Positions 25,605 to 37,171 are shown, counted from the first letter of the stretch. The stretch: DNA of 64,000 nucleotides from Sulfoacidibacillus ferrooxidans (GCF_022606465.1 NZ_JALBUF010000001.1:124001-188000); one strand, 5' to 3'. The notes: generated by a model not told the origin, from the sequence alone. Translations and numbers: made by a program.

Positions 25605-25681
25605 TTTTCACACCTCCGCCATAGATTATGCCTTCTATGATATCCAATTTAAACCACATATAATCATAAATCATGCATCTT

Positions 25682-26851
25682 TCACATACTTGTCCTATCT
25701 ACACCTCGAAATAAAGATTGCAACCTATGCACATGAAATTCAATCCGATCGATCGCTCGCTCGACCTCTGCTAATGTGTTAAACGAAGAAAAACTAATCC
25801 GTATAGAAGATAGCGCTTCATCCTTTGGAATGCCCATCGCTAAGAGCACATGCGAAGCGTCTACAGAACCCGCATGACATGCGGAGCCATTTGACACCGC
25901 TATTCCATCTAAATCAAGAGCCATCACTAACGCATCTGCTTGAACTCCTAATAAGGTCACATTGCAAATTCCAGGAACACGAAAATCCATACCATTTACC
26001 CGAGCAAATGGTATCTTCTCTTGTAACAAGGTTACAAATCTACGATTCAACTGCATCATGTGCCGCGATCGAACTTCTCTCTCAGTGCACAATAACTCTA
26101 CTGCCGCGCCAAACCCGACTACTGCAGCCACGTTTTCCGTTCCAGCGCGACGCCCCCGCTCCTGCTGTCCACCACGCAATACAGGTGAAAATGGAGTTCC
26201 ATCGCGAAGATACAGGGCACCGATACCTTTTGGGCCGTAAATTTTATGCCCACTAAGAGATAATACTGACACAGGTAACTGGCTTACGTCAATAGGAATT
26301 GAAGGGAGTGCTTGAACAGCATCCGAATGGAGAAAAACCCCTCTCGTTTGCAATTCTTTCGCCAGCGTTTCAATAGGTAAAATAGCCCCTGTCTCATTAT
26401 TTACCCACATGACACTGACTAAGCCTGTATCAGGACGAAGGGCTGAAAGAATATCCTGCACCTCCACCTGTCCATTCGATCCAGGTTTTACATATGTCAC
26501 CTCATAGCCCCATTCCTCAAGCCATGAACATGTGTTAAGAACTGCATGGTGCTCCACTTGTGTAGTGACTAAGTGACGTTTACCAGTAGCGCGCAAAACA
26601 CCTACTAAGGCAAGAAAATCAGCTTCTGTTCCCCCACTTGTAAATATGATTTCGTGGACATTAGCACCAATCCCACGTGCCACCTGACCTCTTGCTTGTT
26701 CCATCGCGCGGTGTGCCTTCTGACCAAATTGGTGAATACTTGACGGATTCCCAAACGTATCACGATAAAACGGCTGCATTGCTTCTCGCACATCTTTATG
26801 AGTAGGAGTGGTGGCCGCATTGTCTAAGTACACAGGCATGTCCAAAAACAA
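25682..26851 (-). CDS. Cysteine desulfurase (IscS/NifS family, YrvO-like)
   Basis: 389 residues, PLP enzyme that removes sulfur from cysteine for tRNA thiolation or Fe-S assembly. DNAATTP at the N-terminus, the PLP His in QVEHHAVL, the Schiff-base Lys in SLSGHKIYGPKGIG and the persulfide Cys in GSACHAGS are present. The TTG start follows AAGGAG. In Bacillus the related yrvO is paired with mnmA; no mnmA is adjacent here, and a rarA gene lies upstream. Confidence 0.93.
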   Translation of the reverse strand: MFLDMPVYLDNAATTPTHKDVREAMQPFYRDTFGNPSSIHQFGQKAHRAMEQARGQVARGIGANVHEIIFTSGGTEADFLALVGVLRATGKRHLVTTQVEHHAVLNTCSWLEEWGYEVTYVKPGSNGQVEVQDILSALRPDTGLVSVMWVNNETGAILPIETLAKELQTRGVFLHSDAVQALPSIPIDVSQLPVSVLSLSGHKIYGPKGIGALYLRDGTPFSPVLRGGQQERGRRAGTENVAAVVGFGAAVELLCTEREVRSRHMMQLNRRFVTLLQEKIPFARVNGMDFRVPGICNVTLLGVQADALVMALDLDGIAVSNGSACHAGSVDASHVLLAMGIPKDEALSSIRISFSSFNTLAEVERAIDRIEFHVHRLQSLFRGVDRTSM

Positions 26852-26881
26852 GTAAACTCCTTTCTTGTCACAATCCTCATT

Positions 26882-28165
26882 CTACGAACGCTCAGTGCTC
26901 CTCTTCCATTTGCGCGGACGAATTTTTGCTTCTGTACCTTCTTGTGTTGGCACATAAAAAATCTCGTCTTGCAACTCATGAGGAAGATACACTTGCTCTA
27001 CATAATGCTGCGGATAATCATGTGGATATAGATACGCCCGATCATCATTGCCTTCACGATAAAAATGTCGATCGCGAAGCCAACTAGGAACCTTTGCATG
27101 TGGATAGGTCTTGATGGCCTCCTCCACGCGAGCTAGTGCCGTCACCACACTATTTGATTTAGGCGCCTCACACACAAAAATAATTGCTTGCGCAATGACA
27201 ATCCGCGCCTCTGGCATCCCGACTTGCATTAGTGCATCAACTGCCGCCACAGCTTGTAAAAGTGCATGCGGACTTGCAAGTCCTACATCTTCACTAGCAT
27301 GTACAATTAAACGACGTACAGGTATGCGAGGATCTACCCCTGCTTCAACCATACGCATAAACCAATACAGTGCAGCATCGCTATCGCTTCCGCGTATGGA
27401 CTTACCAAACGCACTGAGCATGTCATATAAAATCGACTCATCGAATGAAGCCATCGTTTCTTGCGTTGCTTCTCGCACATCGCCAATGGTCACGATATGT
27501 ACGTCAGGTTTCGCAGAAACATATTGAACAGACGCCTCAAGAATTTGTAGTGCTTTGCGCAAATCTCCACCCGACATCTGCACCATGACTTGAATCACAT
27601 CAGGGGCAACCTGCATCGAGAACGCACCTAACCCGCGCTCACTATCATGTAACGCCCGTTCCATTGCACTAACCATGTCTACTTCTTGCAAACTCTTTAG
27701 TTCAAACACTTGCAAGCGACTAAGTAAGGCACGAGTTAGGCATATACGAGGATTTTCCGTCGTACTAGCTAGTACAAATACCACACCACGTTCAACCGCA
27801 GGTAATAATAAATCTTGCTGCGCTTTACTATAGCGATGGATCTCATCGATGAAAAGCACAGTTTGCATACTATACATACGTTTTTCTTGCTCTGCAGCAG
27901 CGAACACTTCACGCAATTCCTTGGCACCAGAAGAGACCGCAGATAACTCTATAAATCGAGCATCTGCTGCCAGTGCGTACATTTTTGCAAGCGTCGTTTT
28001 CCCCGTCCCAGGTGGCCCCCACAATACAGCAGACATGAGACGCCCCGCATCTACTGCGCGGCGCAACACTTTTCCACTACCAACCAATTGTTGCTGGCCA
28101 ACAAATTCGGACAATTGTCGGGGGCGCATACGTTCTGCTAACGGAACCTGAAAGTCTGGTTCCAT
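26882..28165 (-). CDS. rarA: RarA/MgsA replication-associated AAA+ ATPase
   Basis: 427 residues from the ATG at 28165 (GAGGTG eight nt upstream). Walker A GPPGTGKTT, Walker B LFIDEIHRYS, sensor region ASTTENP and a C-terminal tetramerisation part ending with PxxYKYPHDYP-like YLYPHDYPQHYVEQ and YLP. Acts at stalled replication forks. In Bacillales this gene (yrvN) lies beside yrvO-type desulfurases. Confidence 0.95.
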   Translation of the reverse strand: MEPDFQVPLAERMRPRQLSEFVGQQQLVGSGKVLRRAVDAGRLMSAVLWGPPGTGKTTLAKMYALAADARFIELSAVSSGAKELREVFAAAEQEKRMYSMQTVLFIDEIHRYSKAQQDLLLPAVERGVVFVLASTTENPRICLTRALLSRLQVFELKSLQEVDMVSAMERALHDSERGLGAFSMQVAPDVIQVMVQMSGGDLRKALQILEASVQYVSAKPDVHIVTIGDVREATQETMASFDESILYDMLSAFGKSIRGSDSDAALYWFMRMVEAGVDPRIPVRRLIVHASEDVGLASPHALLQAVAAVDALMQVGMPEARIVIAQAIIFVCEAPKSNSVVTALARVEEAIKTYPHAKVPSWLRDRHFYREGNDDRAYLYPHDYPQHYVEQVYLPHELQDEIFYVPTQEGTEAKIRPRKWKRSTERS

Positions 28166-28170
28166 GTTGT

Positions 28171-29202
28171 TCACCTCATTCGGGTCGTAAATGCAGCAGC
28201 CGCTATGGTCTCATCAATATGATCATCAGTGATATCCACGTGCGTCACAAAACGCACCAACGTACCACCAAATCCAGCAGCAAGAACCCCACACTCAGAA
28301 AGTGTCGCTAAAAATTCATCTGGCGTCAGTCCACTGTCGCGCACATCCGCAATCACAATATTTGTCTCTACGCGGTCCACATCGACTACGATCCCTCTGA
28401 TATTGGCCAGCCCTTGTGCGAGACGCTTTGCTCGCACATGATCATCCGCTAAGCGATCAACCATCTGCGTTAGTGCAATGAGGCCTGGAGCGGCAATCAC
28501 ACCCGCTTGTCGCATCCCACCACCGAGCATCTTGCGCCATTTGCGCGCTTTTTCAATGAACTCAGCAGTACCTACCAAGACAGAACCTACCGGTGCGGCT
28601 AACCCTTTCGATAGACAAAACTGCACAGAATCTACAGTTGCAGCATACTCCTTGGCAGAAATACCCGAGGCAACTACCGCATTAAATAGTCTTGCCCCAT
28701 CCAGATGAACGGGTATATGATTTCGATCTGCGAGCTCTTTCACTGATTGCATATAGGACAGTGGGAGTACAGTTCCACCTGCACGATTGTGCGTGTTTTC
28801 AAGACAAATAAGACCAGTCTCTGGAAAATGGATATTTTGTGGGCGGATCGCTTCTTCCATCGCTGTCAGGGGCATCATGCCGCGTTCTCCTGCTATCGGT
28901 CGCGTTTGTAACCCACCAAGCGCTGCCATTGCCCCCACTTCGTAATAGAAAACATGAGCATCCGCTTCAACAATAACCTCTTCTCCACGTTTTGTGTGTG
29001 TCAATATGGCGACTTGATTCCCTTGCGTGCCACTTGTCACAAATAGCCCTGCTTCTTTACCAAGCATCTGTGCTGCCGTCTCTTCCAACTTTGTAACCGT
29101 CTTATCTTCCCCGTATACGTCGTCCCCAACGACTGCTTGCGCCATCGCCTGGCGCATCGCAGTGGTTGGTTGCGTAACCGTATCACTTCGCAAGTCAATC
29201 AT
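28171..29202 (-). CDS. ltaE: Low-specificity L-threonine aldolase
   Basis: 343 residues from the ATG at 29202, with AAGGGA upstream. MIDLRSDTVT, GDDVYGED, the HLDGARLFNA motif and the PLP-binding Lys in FCLSKGLAAPVGS are the beta-eliminating lyase/threonine aldolase hallmarks. It splits threonine or allo-threonine into glycine and acetaldehyde. Directly after aspS and before rarA on the same strand. Confidence 0.93.
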   Translation of the reverse strand: MIDLRSDTVTQPTTAMRQAMAQAVVGDDVYGEDKTVTKLEETAAQMLGKEAGLFVTSGTQGNQVAILTHTKRGEEVIVEADAHVFYYEVGAMAALGGLQTRPIAGERGMMPLTAMEEAIRPQNIHFPETGLICLENTHNRAGGTVLPLSYMQSVKELADRNHIPVHLDGARLFNAVVASGISAKEYAATVDSVQFCLSKGLAAPVGSVLVGTAEFIEKARKWRKMLGGGMRQAGVIAAPGLIALTQMVDRLADDHVRAKRLAQGLANIRGIVVDVDRVETNIVIADVRDSGLTPDEFLATLSECGVLAAGFGGTLVRFVTHVDITDDHIDETIAAAAFTTRMR

Positions 29203-29264
29203 CCAAATCCCTTCTCCCTGTGTTTGCTTTCCTGTAAACAATACTCACACATGCTATGGATCGA

Positions 29265-31034
29265 CTATTCTTCAACATCTTTAGTCAATAAATGCAGCGT
29301 ATCCAATTGCTCTTGTGCAACAGGGGATGGAGCTCCCGTTAACAAATCTGAGCCACTTGCCGTTTTTGGAAATGCGATGACATCGCGCAACGAACTTTGT
29401 CCAGTCATGACCATCAACAAGCGATCTAATCCAAAAGCAATACCACCATGGGGAGGTGTACCGTACTCAAACGCATCGAGCAAAAAGCCAAATTTTTCAC
29501 GAGCAGATTCATCTGATAACCCAAGACTAGTAAACATGTGCTCTTGTAGTTCGCGCTGATAGATTCGCATGGAGCCCCCACCTATTTCAAATCCATTCAA
29601 CACGACATCGTATGCTTGTGCACGCACAGCACCTGGATCACTTGCAAGAAGCTCAATATCCTCTACCATAGGCATCGTAAATGGATGATGGACAGCCACA
29701 TACCGTTTGGCATCATCGTCATATTCTAATAGCGGAAACTCAGTCACCCATGCGAATGCAAACACTTTTTCATCAATTAAACCGATCATTTTACCAAGGT
29801 GCACACGCAAAGCTCCTAATGCATCCGCGACAACTTTTTTCTTGTCTGCCACAAAGAGAAGCAAATCACCCGCTTGTGCTTTGGTCGTCGTGCGAATCGC
29901 TTGCAGCTCTGATTCTGTAAAAAACTTAGTCAGTGGCGAGCGAATGCCCTCTTCCTCTACGATCATCCATGCAAGTCCCTTTGCCCGATACCGCGCGGCA
30001 AACTTAGTCAGGTCATCTAGTTCTTTGCGACTAAATGTTCCACATCCAGGAGCGAGTAACGCCTTCACTTGCCCACCTTTTTGTAAGACATCCTGAAACA
30101 CCTTAAAACCACAATCGGCAAGAATACCCGACAAATCAAGTAACTCCATGCCAAAACGCAAATCTGGTTTGTCTGAACCATAACGTTCCATGGCCTCATG
30201 GTAAGTCAAGCGCAAAAATGGTCTTGGCACTGCAACATCTAAGACAGAAGAAAAAATCTCAACAATCATTTCCTCCATCATTTCTTGCAAATGCGCAGCG
30301 TCTAAAAATGAAGTTTCTATATCTAATTGCGTAAATTCCGGCTGTCGATCAGCCCGTAGATCTTCATCTCGAAAACAACGTACGATCTGAAAATACCGTT
30401 CAAAACCAGACACCATCAACAGTTGTTTAAAAAGTTGGGGAGATTGTGGGAGAGCATAGAATTCACCTGGATGCACACGCGATGGCACAAGATAATCTCG
30501 TGCACCTTCAGGAGTACTTTTTGTGAGCATTGGCGTCTCCACTTCTAGAAAATCATGGCGATCTAGGTAAGTCCGGATGACTTGATATACGCGATGCCTC
30601 ATTTTAAACGTGTTTAACATAGGCGTTCGACGCAGATCCAAATAGCGATAGCGCAAACGAACAGCTTCATCTACATCGATATCTTCTTCGATTTGAAATG
30701 GAGGATTTTTAGCTGCATTTAAAATAGTTAGTTGCGTGACCTCAATCTCTATGTCACCCGTGGCAATCTTGGGATTGATCGACTCTGTATCTCGTATGAC
30801 TACTTGTCCTTCGACTCGAATCACATATTCACTGCGCAAGCGATCAGCTAACTGCAATGCAGTTTGATCGATGTCAGAGCGAAAAACAAGTTGCACGATC
30901 CCACTTCGATCCCGTAGATCCACAAAAATAACGCCACCCAGATCGCGTCTGCGCGAAACCCAACCTGACAACACCACATTTGTCGCTGCATGTTCTTTGC
31001 GTAATTCATTACAAAACACTGTACGGAAATCCAT
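29265..31034 (-). CDS. aspS: Aspartyl-tRNA synthetase
   Basis: 589 residues. OB-fold anticodon domain at the N-terminus ([22 protein letters not shown] pattern), class II motif 2 [18 protein letters not shown], bacterial GAD insertion in the middle and motif 3 [11 protein letters not shown]. The protein is the bacterial type. Whether it is discriminating depends on residues I did not map. Co-transcribed with hisS under its T-box. Confidence 0.97.
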   Translation of the reverse strand: MDFRTVFCNELRKEHAATNVVLSGWVSRRRDLGGVIFVDLRDRSGIVQLVFRSDIDQTALQLADRLRSEYVIRVEGQVVIRDTESINPKIATGDIEIEVTQLTILNAAKNPPFQIEEDIDVDEAVRLRYRYLDLRRTPMLNTFKMRHRVYQVIRTYLDRHDFLEVETPMLTKSTPEGARDYLVPSRVHPGEFYALPQSPQLFKQLLMVSGFERYFQIVRCFRDEDLRADRQPEFTQLDIETSFLDAAHLQEMMEEMIVEIFSSVLDVAVPRPFLRLTYHEAMERYGSDKPDLRFGMELLDLSGILADCGFKVFQDVLQKGGQVKALLAPGCGTFSRKELDDLTKFAARYRAKGLAWMIVEEEGIRSPLTKFFTESELQAIRTTTKAQAGDLLLFVADKKKVVADALGALRVHLGKMIGLIDEKVFAFAWVTEFPLLEYDDDAKRYVAVHHPFTMPMVEDIELLASDPGAVRAQAYDVVLNGFEIGGGSMRIYQRELQEHMFTSLGLSDESAREKFGFLLDAFEYGTPPHGGIAFGLDRLLMVMTGQSSLRDVIAFPKTASGSDLLTGAPSPVAQEQLDTLHLLTKDVEE

Positions 31035-31063
31035 AAGCTCCACCTTCCTATACTTACAGCACG

Positions 31064-32350
31064 TTAGATCTCACTCTGACCATTTGTTACTCGTTCTAAA
31101 AGATAGTTCACCACACGATGTTGCTCGACTAACACTTGCTCTCTCGTACTCAAATCACGCACAGACACACTTTGTGTAGACACCTCATCATCTCCTATGA
31201 GTACAACGTAGCGAGCACTGAGCCTATCAGCCAATTTGAGCTGGCCCTTCACTCCCCGCCCATAGTAATCAACATCCGCTGTTATATGGGCTTTACGCAA
31301 CTCGTGGAGCACACGCACAGAAGCATTCATAGCTGAATCACCCATAGCCACGACGACAACATCCACCTGATCTTTTGCCTGTACAGTCTCTTGTCGTGCG
31401 GCGCGCGCAAGGAGCAGTCTTTCCACACCACCTGCAAATCCGATACCTGGCAATTCAGGACCGCCTAACTCGTGAATTAACCCATTATAGCGTCCACCTG
31501 CAAGAATCGTACTAATCGCACCTATACTTCCTTCTTTAAACTCAAACGCTGTTTGCGTGTAATAATCAAGCCCGCGCACCATGGTTTTGTCAATCTCATA
31601 AGTGATACCCATCTCATCAAGATATGTTTGTACAGTAGCAAACTGATGGGCACAATCGTCACACAAAGCATCCGTTATAGTAGGAGCACTCATCACAACG
31701 GGATGATCGTGATCAATCTTACAATCAAGAATCCGAAGTGGATTTTTTTCAAAACGAGATTGACAATCTTTACATAACTCATTTCGAATCGGCTGCAAAT
31801 GTTCAATCAAATGTGCCTTATGACTTGCCCTACACACCGGACAGCCCACAGAGTTCAAATGCAATGTAAACGTATCAATTCCCAACTGGCGCAAGAAGTG
31901 ATCCCCTAATCCGATCACTTCTGCATCCACTCGCGGGTCGCTCGAACCAATAACCTCTATACCATATTGGTGAAATTGCCGATATCTCCCAGCTTGTGGT
32001 TTTTCATAACGAAACATGGGCCCAAAATAATAAAATTTTTGTGTATTTGCTACCCCATATAATTTTTCTTCCACATAAGCGCGAACCACACCTGCTGTTC
32101 CCTCAGGACGAAGCGTCAATGAACGATCGCCACGATCCATAAACGTGTACATTTCTTTTTGCACGATATCAGTCGTATCGCCGACTCCGCGCAAAAACAC
32201 TTCCGTATGTTCAAATATGGGCGTGCGAATTTCACGGTAATGATAGATGGCAAATAGTCGCCTTGCTTCATCTTCAATCGCGCGCCAATCCGCTACTTGA
32301 TCAGGCAAAATATCTGCTGTGCCACGTGGTTTTGCATATTGAACCATCAT
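31064..32350 (-). CDS. hisS: Histidyl-tRNA synthetase
   Basis: 428 residues from the ATG at 32350 behind GGGGGG. Motif 2 region [18 protein letters not shown], HisA motif [13 protein letters not shown] and motif 3 [11 protein letters not shown] are clear. A longer frame to 32482 would cross the T-box terminator and is rejected. hisS-aspS is a common Bacillales operon. Confidence 0.97.
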   Translation of the reverse strand: MMVQYAKPRGTADILPDQVADWRAIEDEARRLFAIYHYREIRTPIFEHTEVFLRGVGDTTDIVQKEMYTFMDRGDRSLTLRPEGTAGVVRAYVEEKLYGVANTQKFYYFGPMFRYEKPQAGRYRQFHQYGIEVIGSSDPRVDAEVIGLGDHFLRQLGIDTFTLHLNSVGCPVCRASHKAHLIEHLQPIRNELCKDCQSRFEKNPLRILDCKIDHDHPVVMSAPTITDALCDDCAHQFATVQTYLDEMGITYEIDKTMVRGLDYYTQTAFEFKEGSIGAISTILAGGRYNGLIHELGGPELPGIGFAGGVERLLLARAARQETVQAKDQVDVVVVAMGDSAMNASVRVLHELRKAHITADVDYYGRGVKGQLKLADRLSARYVVLIGDDEVSTQSVSVRDLSTREQVLVEQHRVVNYLLERVTNGQSEI

Positions 32351-32370
32351 GTAGTCCCCCCTTATGAACG

Positions 32371-32655
32371 CAAAAAAGCACCCTTCGTCCAAAGGGACGA
32401 ACGATGCTATGACCGTCCGCGGTGCCACCCCTCTTCGAGTGCCTACACAACATCTTTCCATTATCGAAGGACATGTAGACAAATGCGCTTATGATTGGAT
32501 AACGGGAACATCGGATCCCGGTCACTACTTTTCGTATAGGACATCTCCAAGGTGTCTTTCCCTCAAGCACTGATAAAGCGACTTGCAGCCACGATCGCTT
32601 CTCTCTATATCAGTTACAAAAGGTACTCTCCTCATCATCGACTCAGATTAAATTG
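32371..32655 (-). ncRNA. T-box riboswitch of hisS-aspS
   Basis: On the minus strand the T-box core GGGGTGGCACCGCG is at 32419-32432. A 14-bp hairpin (32377-32390 with 32395-32408, one mismatch) followed by TTTTTTG forms the terminator just before the hisS ribosome binding site. The specifier (His or Asp) was not determined. Confidence 0.92.
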
Positions 32656-32662
32656 TCTACTT

Positions 32663-32692
32663 ATTGTACCAAACGTCAACTCAAATGTCCAA
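32663..32692 (-). promoter_or_regulatory. Sigma-A promoter of hisS-aspS
   Basis: TTGGAC (32687-32692), 18 bp, TACAAT (32663-32668) on the minus strand. The -35 lies inside the 3' end of hemZ. Confidence 0.7.
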
Positions 32693-34298
32693 ATGATTGT
32701 ATCGCTGATAAGACTCGATGTAACGCCCGTTCCTTTTTCTCGAGCATCTGTTCCATATGTGCAATGTAGGCACTCGGTTCACTCGCATTTTGCTGTTGTG
32801 TAATCGTACCGTCTGGCATCACCCACTTACTTGAGGCGCCGCCCCCTATACCTATAATGGTTTGCATCTCTTCAATCGTAATCATGTTGTAAATACCCTC
32901 TTTACCAGGCAATGAATATCCTACATTTTCGAGATTAGCCAAAATATCTTTTTGCCGATATAAATAATAAGGTACATAGTTAGCTACTTTCATTTGTCGT
33001 GCAACATGATCCATCATATCGTACACTTCTGAATCTTTGGCAACGGCATATGCATCTCTATGATCCGTAACTTCGGATGCTCGTTTAAACGATAGCGTAT
33101 GCACTGTTATTGCATCTGGCTCTAATTGGAGCGTGCGTTCTAATGAATACTGTACATCACTCAAACTCTCGCCAGGCAATCCTAAGATAAGATCCATGTT
33201 GATATTTTGAAAAGAGGCCTCGCGAAAAAGGTGAAACCGCTTATCCACAATATCCGGTGAATGTCCTCGTCCAATTAATTTTAAAGTTTGTGCACGAAAT
33301 GTCTGAGGATTGACACTCACCCGATCAACGCCATATGTTTTTAGTACATCGACGCGATCTTTTGTAATCGTATCGGCACGCCCGGCCTCCACGCAAAATT
33401 CACGCCAAGCCTTATGTCCTGGAATTTCTGTGACTACGCTCTCCAATAATTCACTGAGTTCCTTAGCTTTTAGACTAGTGGGCGTTCCGCCCCCGATATA
33501 CACAGTAGTCACAGGAACTTTGTACTCCCGCAACAACCTTCCAACCATCTCAATTTCTCGCATCATCGCATCGAGAAATCCCTCTGCATAGCGCGCCTTG
33601 TCTACCATTGAGTAAGCAGGGAACGTACAATACGCACAATGTGTGGGACAAAATGGAATGCCAATATAGATACTCACTTCGCGCTGTTTGAGCGAATACA
33701 AATCAGGTACGACCATGAGTTCCCGCTTTGCAATATCAGTCAGCAACTGTGATCGTACTGCATCTATGCGATAGTTAGATTGTAATTGATGAACCACTTC
33801 ACTCCATGTGGGTGCTTGTGGCTTATGCAACAAGAGATCGTGCACCAGTTTTCCTGGACGCACCCCAGTTAATATTCCCCACGGCTGAGATGTGCCAGTA
33901 AACGCTGCAAGTGCCTCATGTAGTGCATACACCATCGCCCTTTTGGTAGCACGCCTGATCTGTACATCAGTGGCATGTTCTGGCAATATTAATAGGCGAC
34001 TCTTACACTGATACAGTGGACGCGATCGATCCACTCCCTTTACTGCTGCAAGAGTTTCAACGCTAACGATTGCGTATATTGTATCTGGACTACTTTTTAT
34101 ATTCACATGCACCATGACATCCTGATCTGCTGTTTTTTCTATCGCACTACTCTCGAGCACTTTCACTTGCATGTGTGGATAAAAAAGCGAGAGCATACGG
34201 ATCACTTCTTGTTCATAAGCTTGCTCTTTGAAGCGCACATAAATGACGCCTTGTAAAGAAGCAGAGTTTGACTCTTCTTGCTTAGCTACTTCTATCAT
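32676..34298 (-). CDS. hemZ: HemZ-type radical SAM coproporphyrinogen dehydrogenase-like protein
   Basis: 540 residues, longer than HemW because of an N-terminal region of about 210 residues typical of HemZ. IPFCPTHCAYCTFPAYS supplies the CxxxCxxC cluster and YIGGGTPT the SAM motif. B. subtilis HemZ is linked to anaerobic heme synthesis, though true oxidase activity of the group is debated. The ATG follows TAGGAGC. Upstream lies selA, downstream the hisS T-box. Confidence 0.88.
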   Translation of the reverse strand: MIEVAKQEESNSASLQGVIYVRFKEQAYEQEVIRMLSLFYPHMQVKVLESSAIEKTADQDVMVHVNIKSSPDTIYAIVSVETLAAVKGVDRSRPLYQCKSRLLILPEHATDVQIRRATKRAMVYALHEALAAFTGTSQPWGILTGVRPGKLVHDLLLHKPQAPTWSEVVHQLQSNYRIDAVRSQLLTDIAKRELMVVPDLYSLKQREVSIYIGIPFCPTHCAYCTFPAYSMVDKARYAEGFLDAMMREIEMVGRLLREYKVPVTTVYIGGGTPTSLKAKELSELLESVVTEIPGHKAWREFCVEAGRADTITKDRVDVLKTYGVDRVSVNPQTFRAQTLKLIGRGHSPDIVDKRFHLFREASFQNINMDLILGLPGESLSDVQYSLERTLQLEPDAITVHTLSFKRASEVTDHRDAYAVAKDSEVYDMMDHVARQMKVANYVPYYLYRQKDILANLENVGYSLPGKEGIYNMITIEEMQTIIGIGGGASSKWVMPDGTITQQQNASEPSAYIAHMEQMLEKKERALHRVLSAIQSFGHLS

Positions 34299-34319
34299 TG
34301 TTGCTCCTATCTGCCATGT

Positions 34320-35735
34320 TCACTCGGCTATTGCATTCATTGCATTGCGAATTCCTTGTACAAGCTCTTCATAATCCCATTCAAATAATGTTCGAACGTC
34401 AAGAATTACTTCATCTTTTGCTATTCTCGCGATAATTGGTGGCGACTGCTCACGTAACGCCTTCAATAGTCGTGATGACGTGCTGGAGATCGGAAAAAGT
34501 GCTAGTGCAAATGTAGGGATGTCTTCCATAGGCAATGCACCACCACCTACTTTTGATGTGGTTTCAAGTACGCGACAACGCGCATGCCCACCTACACAAA
34601 GAGTCACTTCCCGAGCTAGCTGTTCTGCAATCATGCGCAACTCTTCACTATTGGTTGTTAGCATGCGAAGCGTAGGAATGTTTTTCCATGCTTTTTCTTC
34701 ATCAAGGTAGAGTCGTAGCGTTGCTTCAAGGGCCGCTAGCGTCAACTTATCTACTCGCAGTGCACGCAATAATTGATTGTTCCTTATCCGATCAATCCAC
34801 TCTCGTTTACCACAAATCACTCCGACTTGCGTAGCGCCAAGCAGTTTGTCGCCAGAAAATGTGACAATATCCACTCCGGCTAAGATGCTAGCTCGCACAC
34901 TCGGTTCGTCGCCAATTCCCTGCGAGCGCAAATCCAGTAAACTACCACTTCCTAAATCTTCAATAATAGGCACCCCAGCTGTATGTGCAAGTGCCACAAG
35001 CGCAGATAGTGGCGGCTGATAGCTGAATCCTACGATGCGAAAATTAGATGTATGCACACGCATGACGAGGTCAACTCCATCGGCAAGCGCTCGTTCATAA
35101 TCATATTCATGCGTTTTATTTGTCGTTCCCACTTCTACAAGCGTTGCTCCACTCGCCCGCATGACTTCTGAAATGCGAAAAGATCCACCAATCTCTACTA
35201 ACTCCCCACGGGAGACGGCCACTCGTTTATCCTTTGCCATTTCATTAAGTACAAGCCATACTGCAGCAGCGTTGTTATTGACTACAAGAGCAGCTTCTGC
35301 ACCCGTCAATTCACACAATAATGGTTCAACGTGATCGTAGCGATGGCCCCGTTCCCCCGTTGTGAGATCTAATTCTACATTACTGTATCCTTTGGCGACA
35401 TCCATAATAGCCACTAACGCCTCTGGCGCAAGAGGTGCACGTCCTAAATTGGTGTGTAACACCGTACCTGTGGCGTTAATCACCCTTTGGAGATGCATCT
35501 GTGCGCGCTGCTCAAGCCATTGGTGTGCAAAACTAAGGATCCCCTCTACAGAAAGGTCAACATCTGGTGCATCCTCTGCCACAAGTCTACGCGCCGTATC
35601 GATAGCTACTTGTAGTGCTAACAGAACGTTGGAACGCGCTTCATCTTCTAACCATTGTTCTACCTCTGGATGTGCGAGTAACCGATGTACTGCAGGTAGT
35701 TCGCGGTAACGCTCTATGTCCATGTGTATAGCCAC
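34320..35735 (-). CDS. selA: L-seryl-tRNA(Sec) selenium transferase
   Basis: 471 residues, normal SelA length. An N-terminal helical tRNA-binding domain (RELPAVHRLLAHP) is followed by RVINATGTVLHTNLGRAPL, NNNAAAVWL, EDLGSGSL and the PLP Lys in FSGDKLLGATQVG. It converts Ser-tRNA(Sec) to Sec-tRNA(Sec) using selenophosphate. A matching tRNA-Sec gene is present at 60172. selB and selD are not in the window. The start may be the ATG four codons further in. Confidence 0.95.
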   Translation of the reverse strand: MAIHMDIERYRELPAVHRLLAHPEVEQWLEDEARSNVLLALQVAIDTARRLVAEDAPDVDLSVEGILSFAHQWLEQRAQMHLQRVINATGTVLHTNLGRAPLAPEALVAIMDVAKGYSNVELDLTTGERGHRYDHVEPLLCELTGAEAALVVNNNAAAVWLVLNEMAKDKRVAVSRGELVEIGGSFRISEVMRASGATLVEVGTTNKTHEYDYERALADGVDLVMRVHTSNFRIVGFSYQPPLSALVALAHTAGVPIIEDLGSGSLLDLRSQGIGDEPSVRASILAGVDIVTFSGDKLLGATQVGVICGKREWIDRIRNNQLLRALRVDKLTLAALEATLRLYLDEEKAWKNIPTLRMLTTNSEELRMIAEQLAREVTLCVGGHARCRVLETTSKVGGGALPMEDIPTFALALFPISSTSSRLLKALREQSPPIIARIAKDEVILDVRTLFEWDYEELVQGIRNAMNAIAE

Positions 35736-35875
35736 ACCCTATCCTTATTCTATAGCTACGTGTGCGATATCTTTCTGTGTATGGTTCTATACTCTCATTA
35801 TATCAAAAGCAAGGCAAATCACAGATATTCGCAAACTCAATTGTGCTATGATGCTCACTGAGGAGGGAATCACTC

Positions 35876-37171
35876 ATGAATACTGAGCAATCAAGCATTT
35901 GGCATGAACGTGCAAAACAAGTTATTATCGGCGGTGTAAATAGTCCTTCACGATCTTTTAAAGCCGTTGGCGGCGAAAGTCCTATCACCATAAGCAAAGC
36001 ACAAGGCGCCTATCTATACGATGTTGATGGAAACCGCTATATTGATTACCTTGCTGCATATGGGCCTATTATCGCTGGGCACGCACATCCTCACATAGTA
36101 GAACAAGTAAACCTCGCCATGTCAGAAGGGAGTCTATACGGCACTCCTACGCCCTATGAAACGTTATTTGCCGAACGTCTCCAGGCCGTCATCCCAGAAC
36201 TAGAACGCATTCGCTTCGTCAATTCAGGTACGGAAGCGATGATGTCTGTTATTCGTGTTGCACGCGCGTATACAGGTCGCTCCAAAATTTTAAAGTTTGC
36301 AGGTTGTTATCATGGACACGCAGATTTAGTCCTCGTCGCAGCCGGATCAGGTCCCTCATCGTTAGGTGTACCTGATAGCGCAGGTGTTCCAGCATCTGTA
36401 GCCGAAGAAGTAGTCACCATTCCGTACAACGATGTATCTGCTCTAGAAGCGGTCTTCGCCGCACGCGAAAACGAATTTTCCTGCATCTTAATCGAACCTG
36501 TCGTAGGCAACTTTGGCATTGTAACGCCAGATGACGGATTTCTCGAAGCCGTACGCCTCGTAGCTACACAATACGGAGCGCTGTTAATCTATGACGAAGT
36601 CATTACTGCTTTTCGCTTTCGTTTTGGCGCTGTGCAATATAATGCAGTAGAGCCTGATCTGATGGCACTTGGTAAGATTATTGGTGGCGGATTACCGATC
36701 GGCGCATACGGTGGCAAACAAGCCATCATGGAACAAGTCTCACCTTTAGGTCCCGCCTATCAAGCAGGAACACTTGCTGGTAATCCGTTATCCATGCGCG
36801 CGGGTATGGCCTGCCTCGACGTCCTTATGCAACCGGGCACATATGAAGCACTCGCCAAAAAGGCAGACATTCTTACTAAAGAGATTCATGCCGCTGCCAA
36901 TACATACGGCATTCCGCACACCATTAATCGCTATGGCGGGGCATTTACTCTATTTTTTGGAGAGCGTCCAGTTCGAACCTATCAAGATGCGGTCCATACA
37001 GACGGGAAACAATTTGCATCATTTTTCCACGCCATGTTGCGCCGCAATGTATGTCTTGCACCGTCTAAATATGAGGCTTGGTTCCTCACTATCGCACACA
37101 GCGATGACGATATCGCACACACTGTTACAGCCGTACAAGAAAGTATGCGAGAACTACAATCGCTCCAGTAA
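35876..37171 (+). CDS. hemL: Glutamate-1-semialdehyde 2,1-aminomutase
   Basis: 431 residues, PLP enzyme of the C5 pathway making 5-aminolevulinate. PGGVNSPSR-like [15 protein letters not shown] at the N-terminus, [16 protein letters not shown] and the Lys in [17 protein letters not shown] are conserved. GAGGAGG precedes the ATG. It is divergent from selA and not clustered with other hem biosynthesis genes here. Confidence 0.96.
   Translation: MNTEQSSIWHERAKQVIIGGVNSPSRSFKAVGGESPITISKAQGAYLYDVDGNRYIDYLAAYGPIIAGHAHPHIVEQVNLAMSEGSLYGTPTPYETLFAERLQAVIPELERIRFVNSGTEAMMSVIRVARAYTGRSKILKFAGCYHGHADLVLVAAGSGPSSLGVPDSAGVPASVAEEVVTIPYNDVSALEAVFAARENEFSCILIEPVVGNFGIVTPDDGFLEAVRLVATQYGALLIYDEVITAFRFRFGAVQYNAVEPDLMALGKIIGGGLPIGAYGGKQAIMEQVSPLGPAYQAGTLAGNPLSMRAGMACLDVLMQPGTYEALAKKADILTKEIHAAANTYGIPHTINRYGGAFTLFFGERPVRTYQDAVHTDGKQFASFFHAMLRRNVCLAPSKYEAWFLTIAHSDDDIAHTVTAVQESMRELQSLQ

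Noticed and set aside
32351-32570. Minus-strand frames extending hisS upstream
   Set aside because: They run through the T-box core and terminator; the ATG at 32350 with its G-rich site is the true start.
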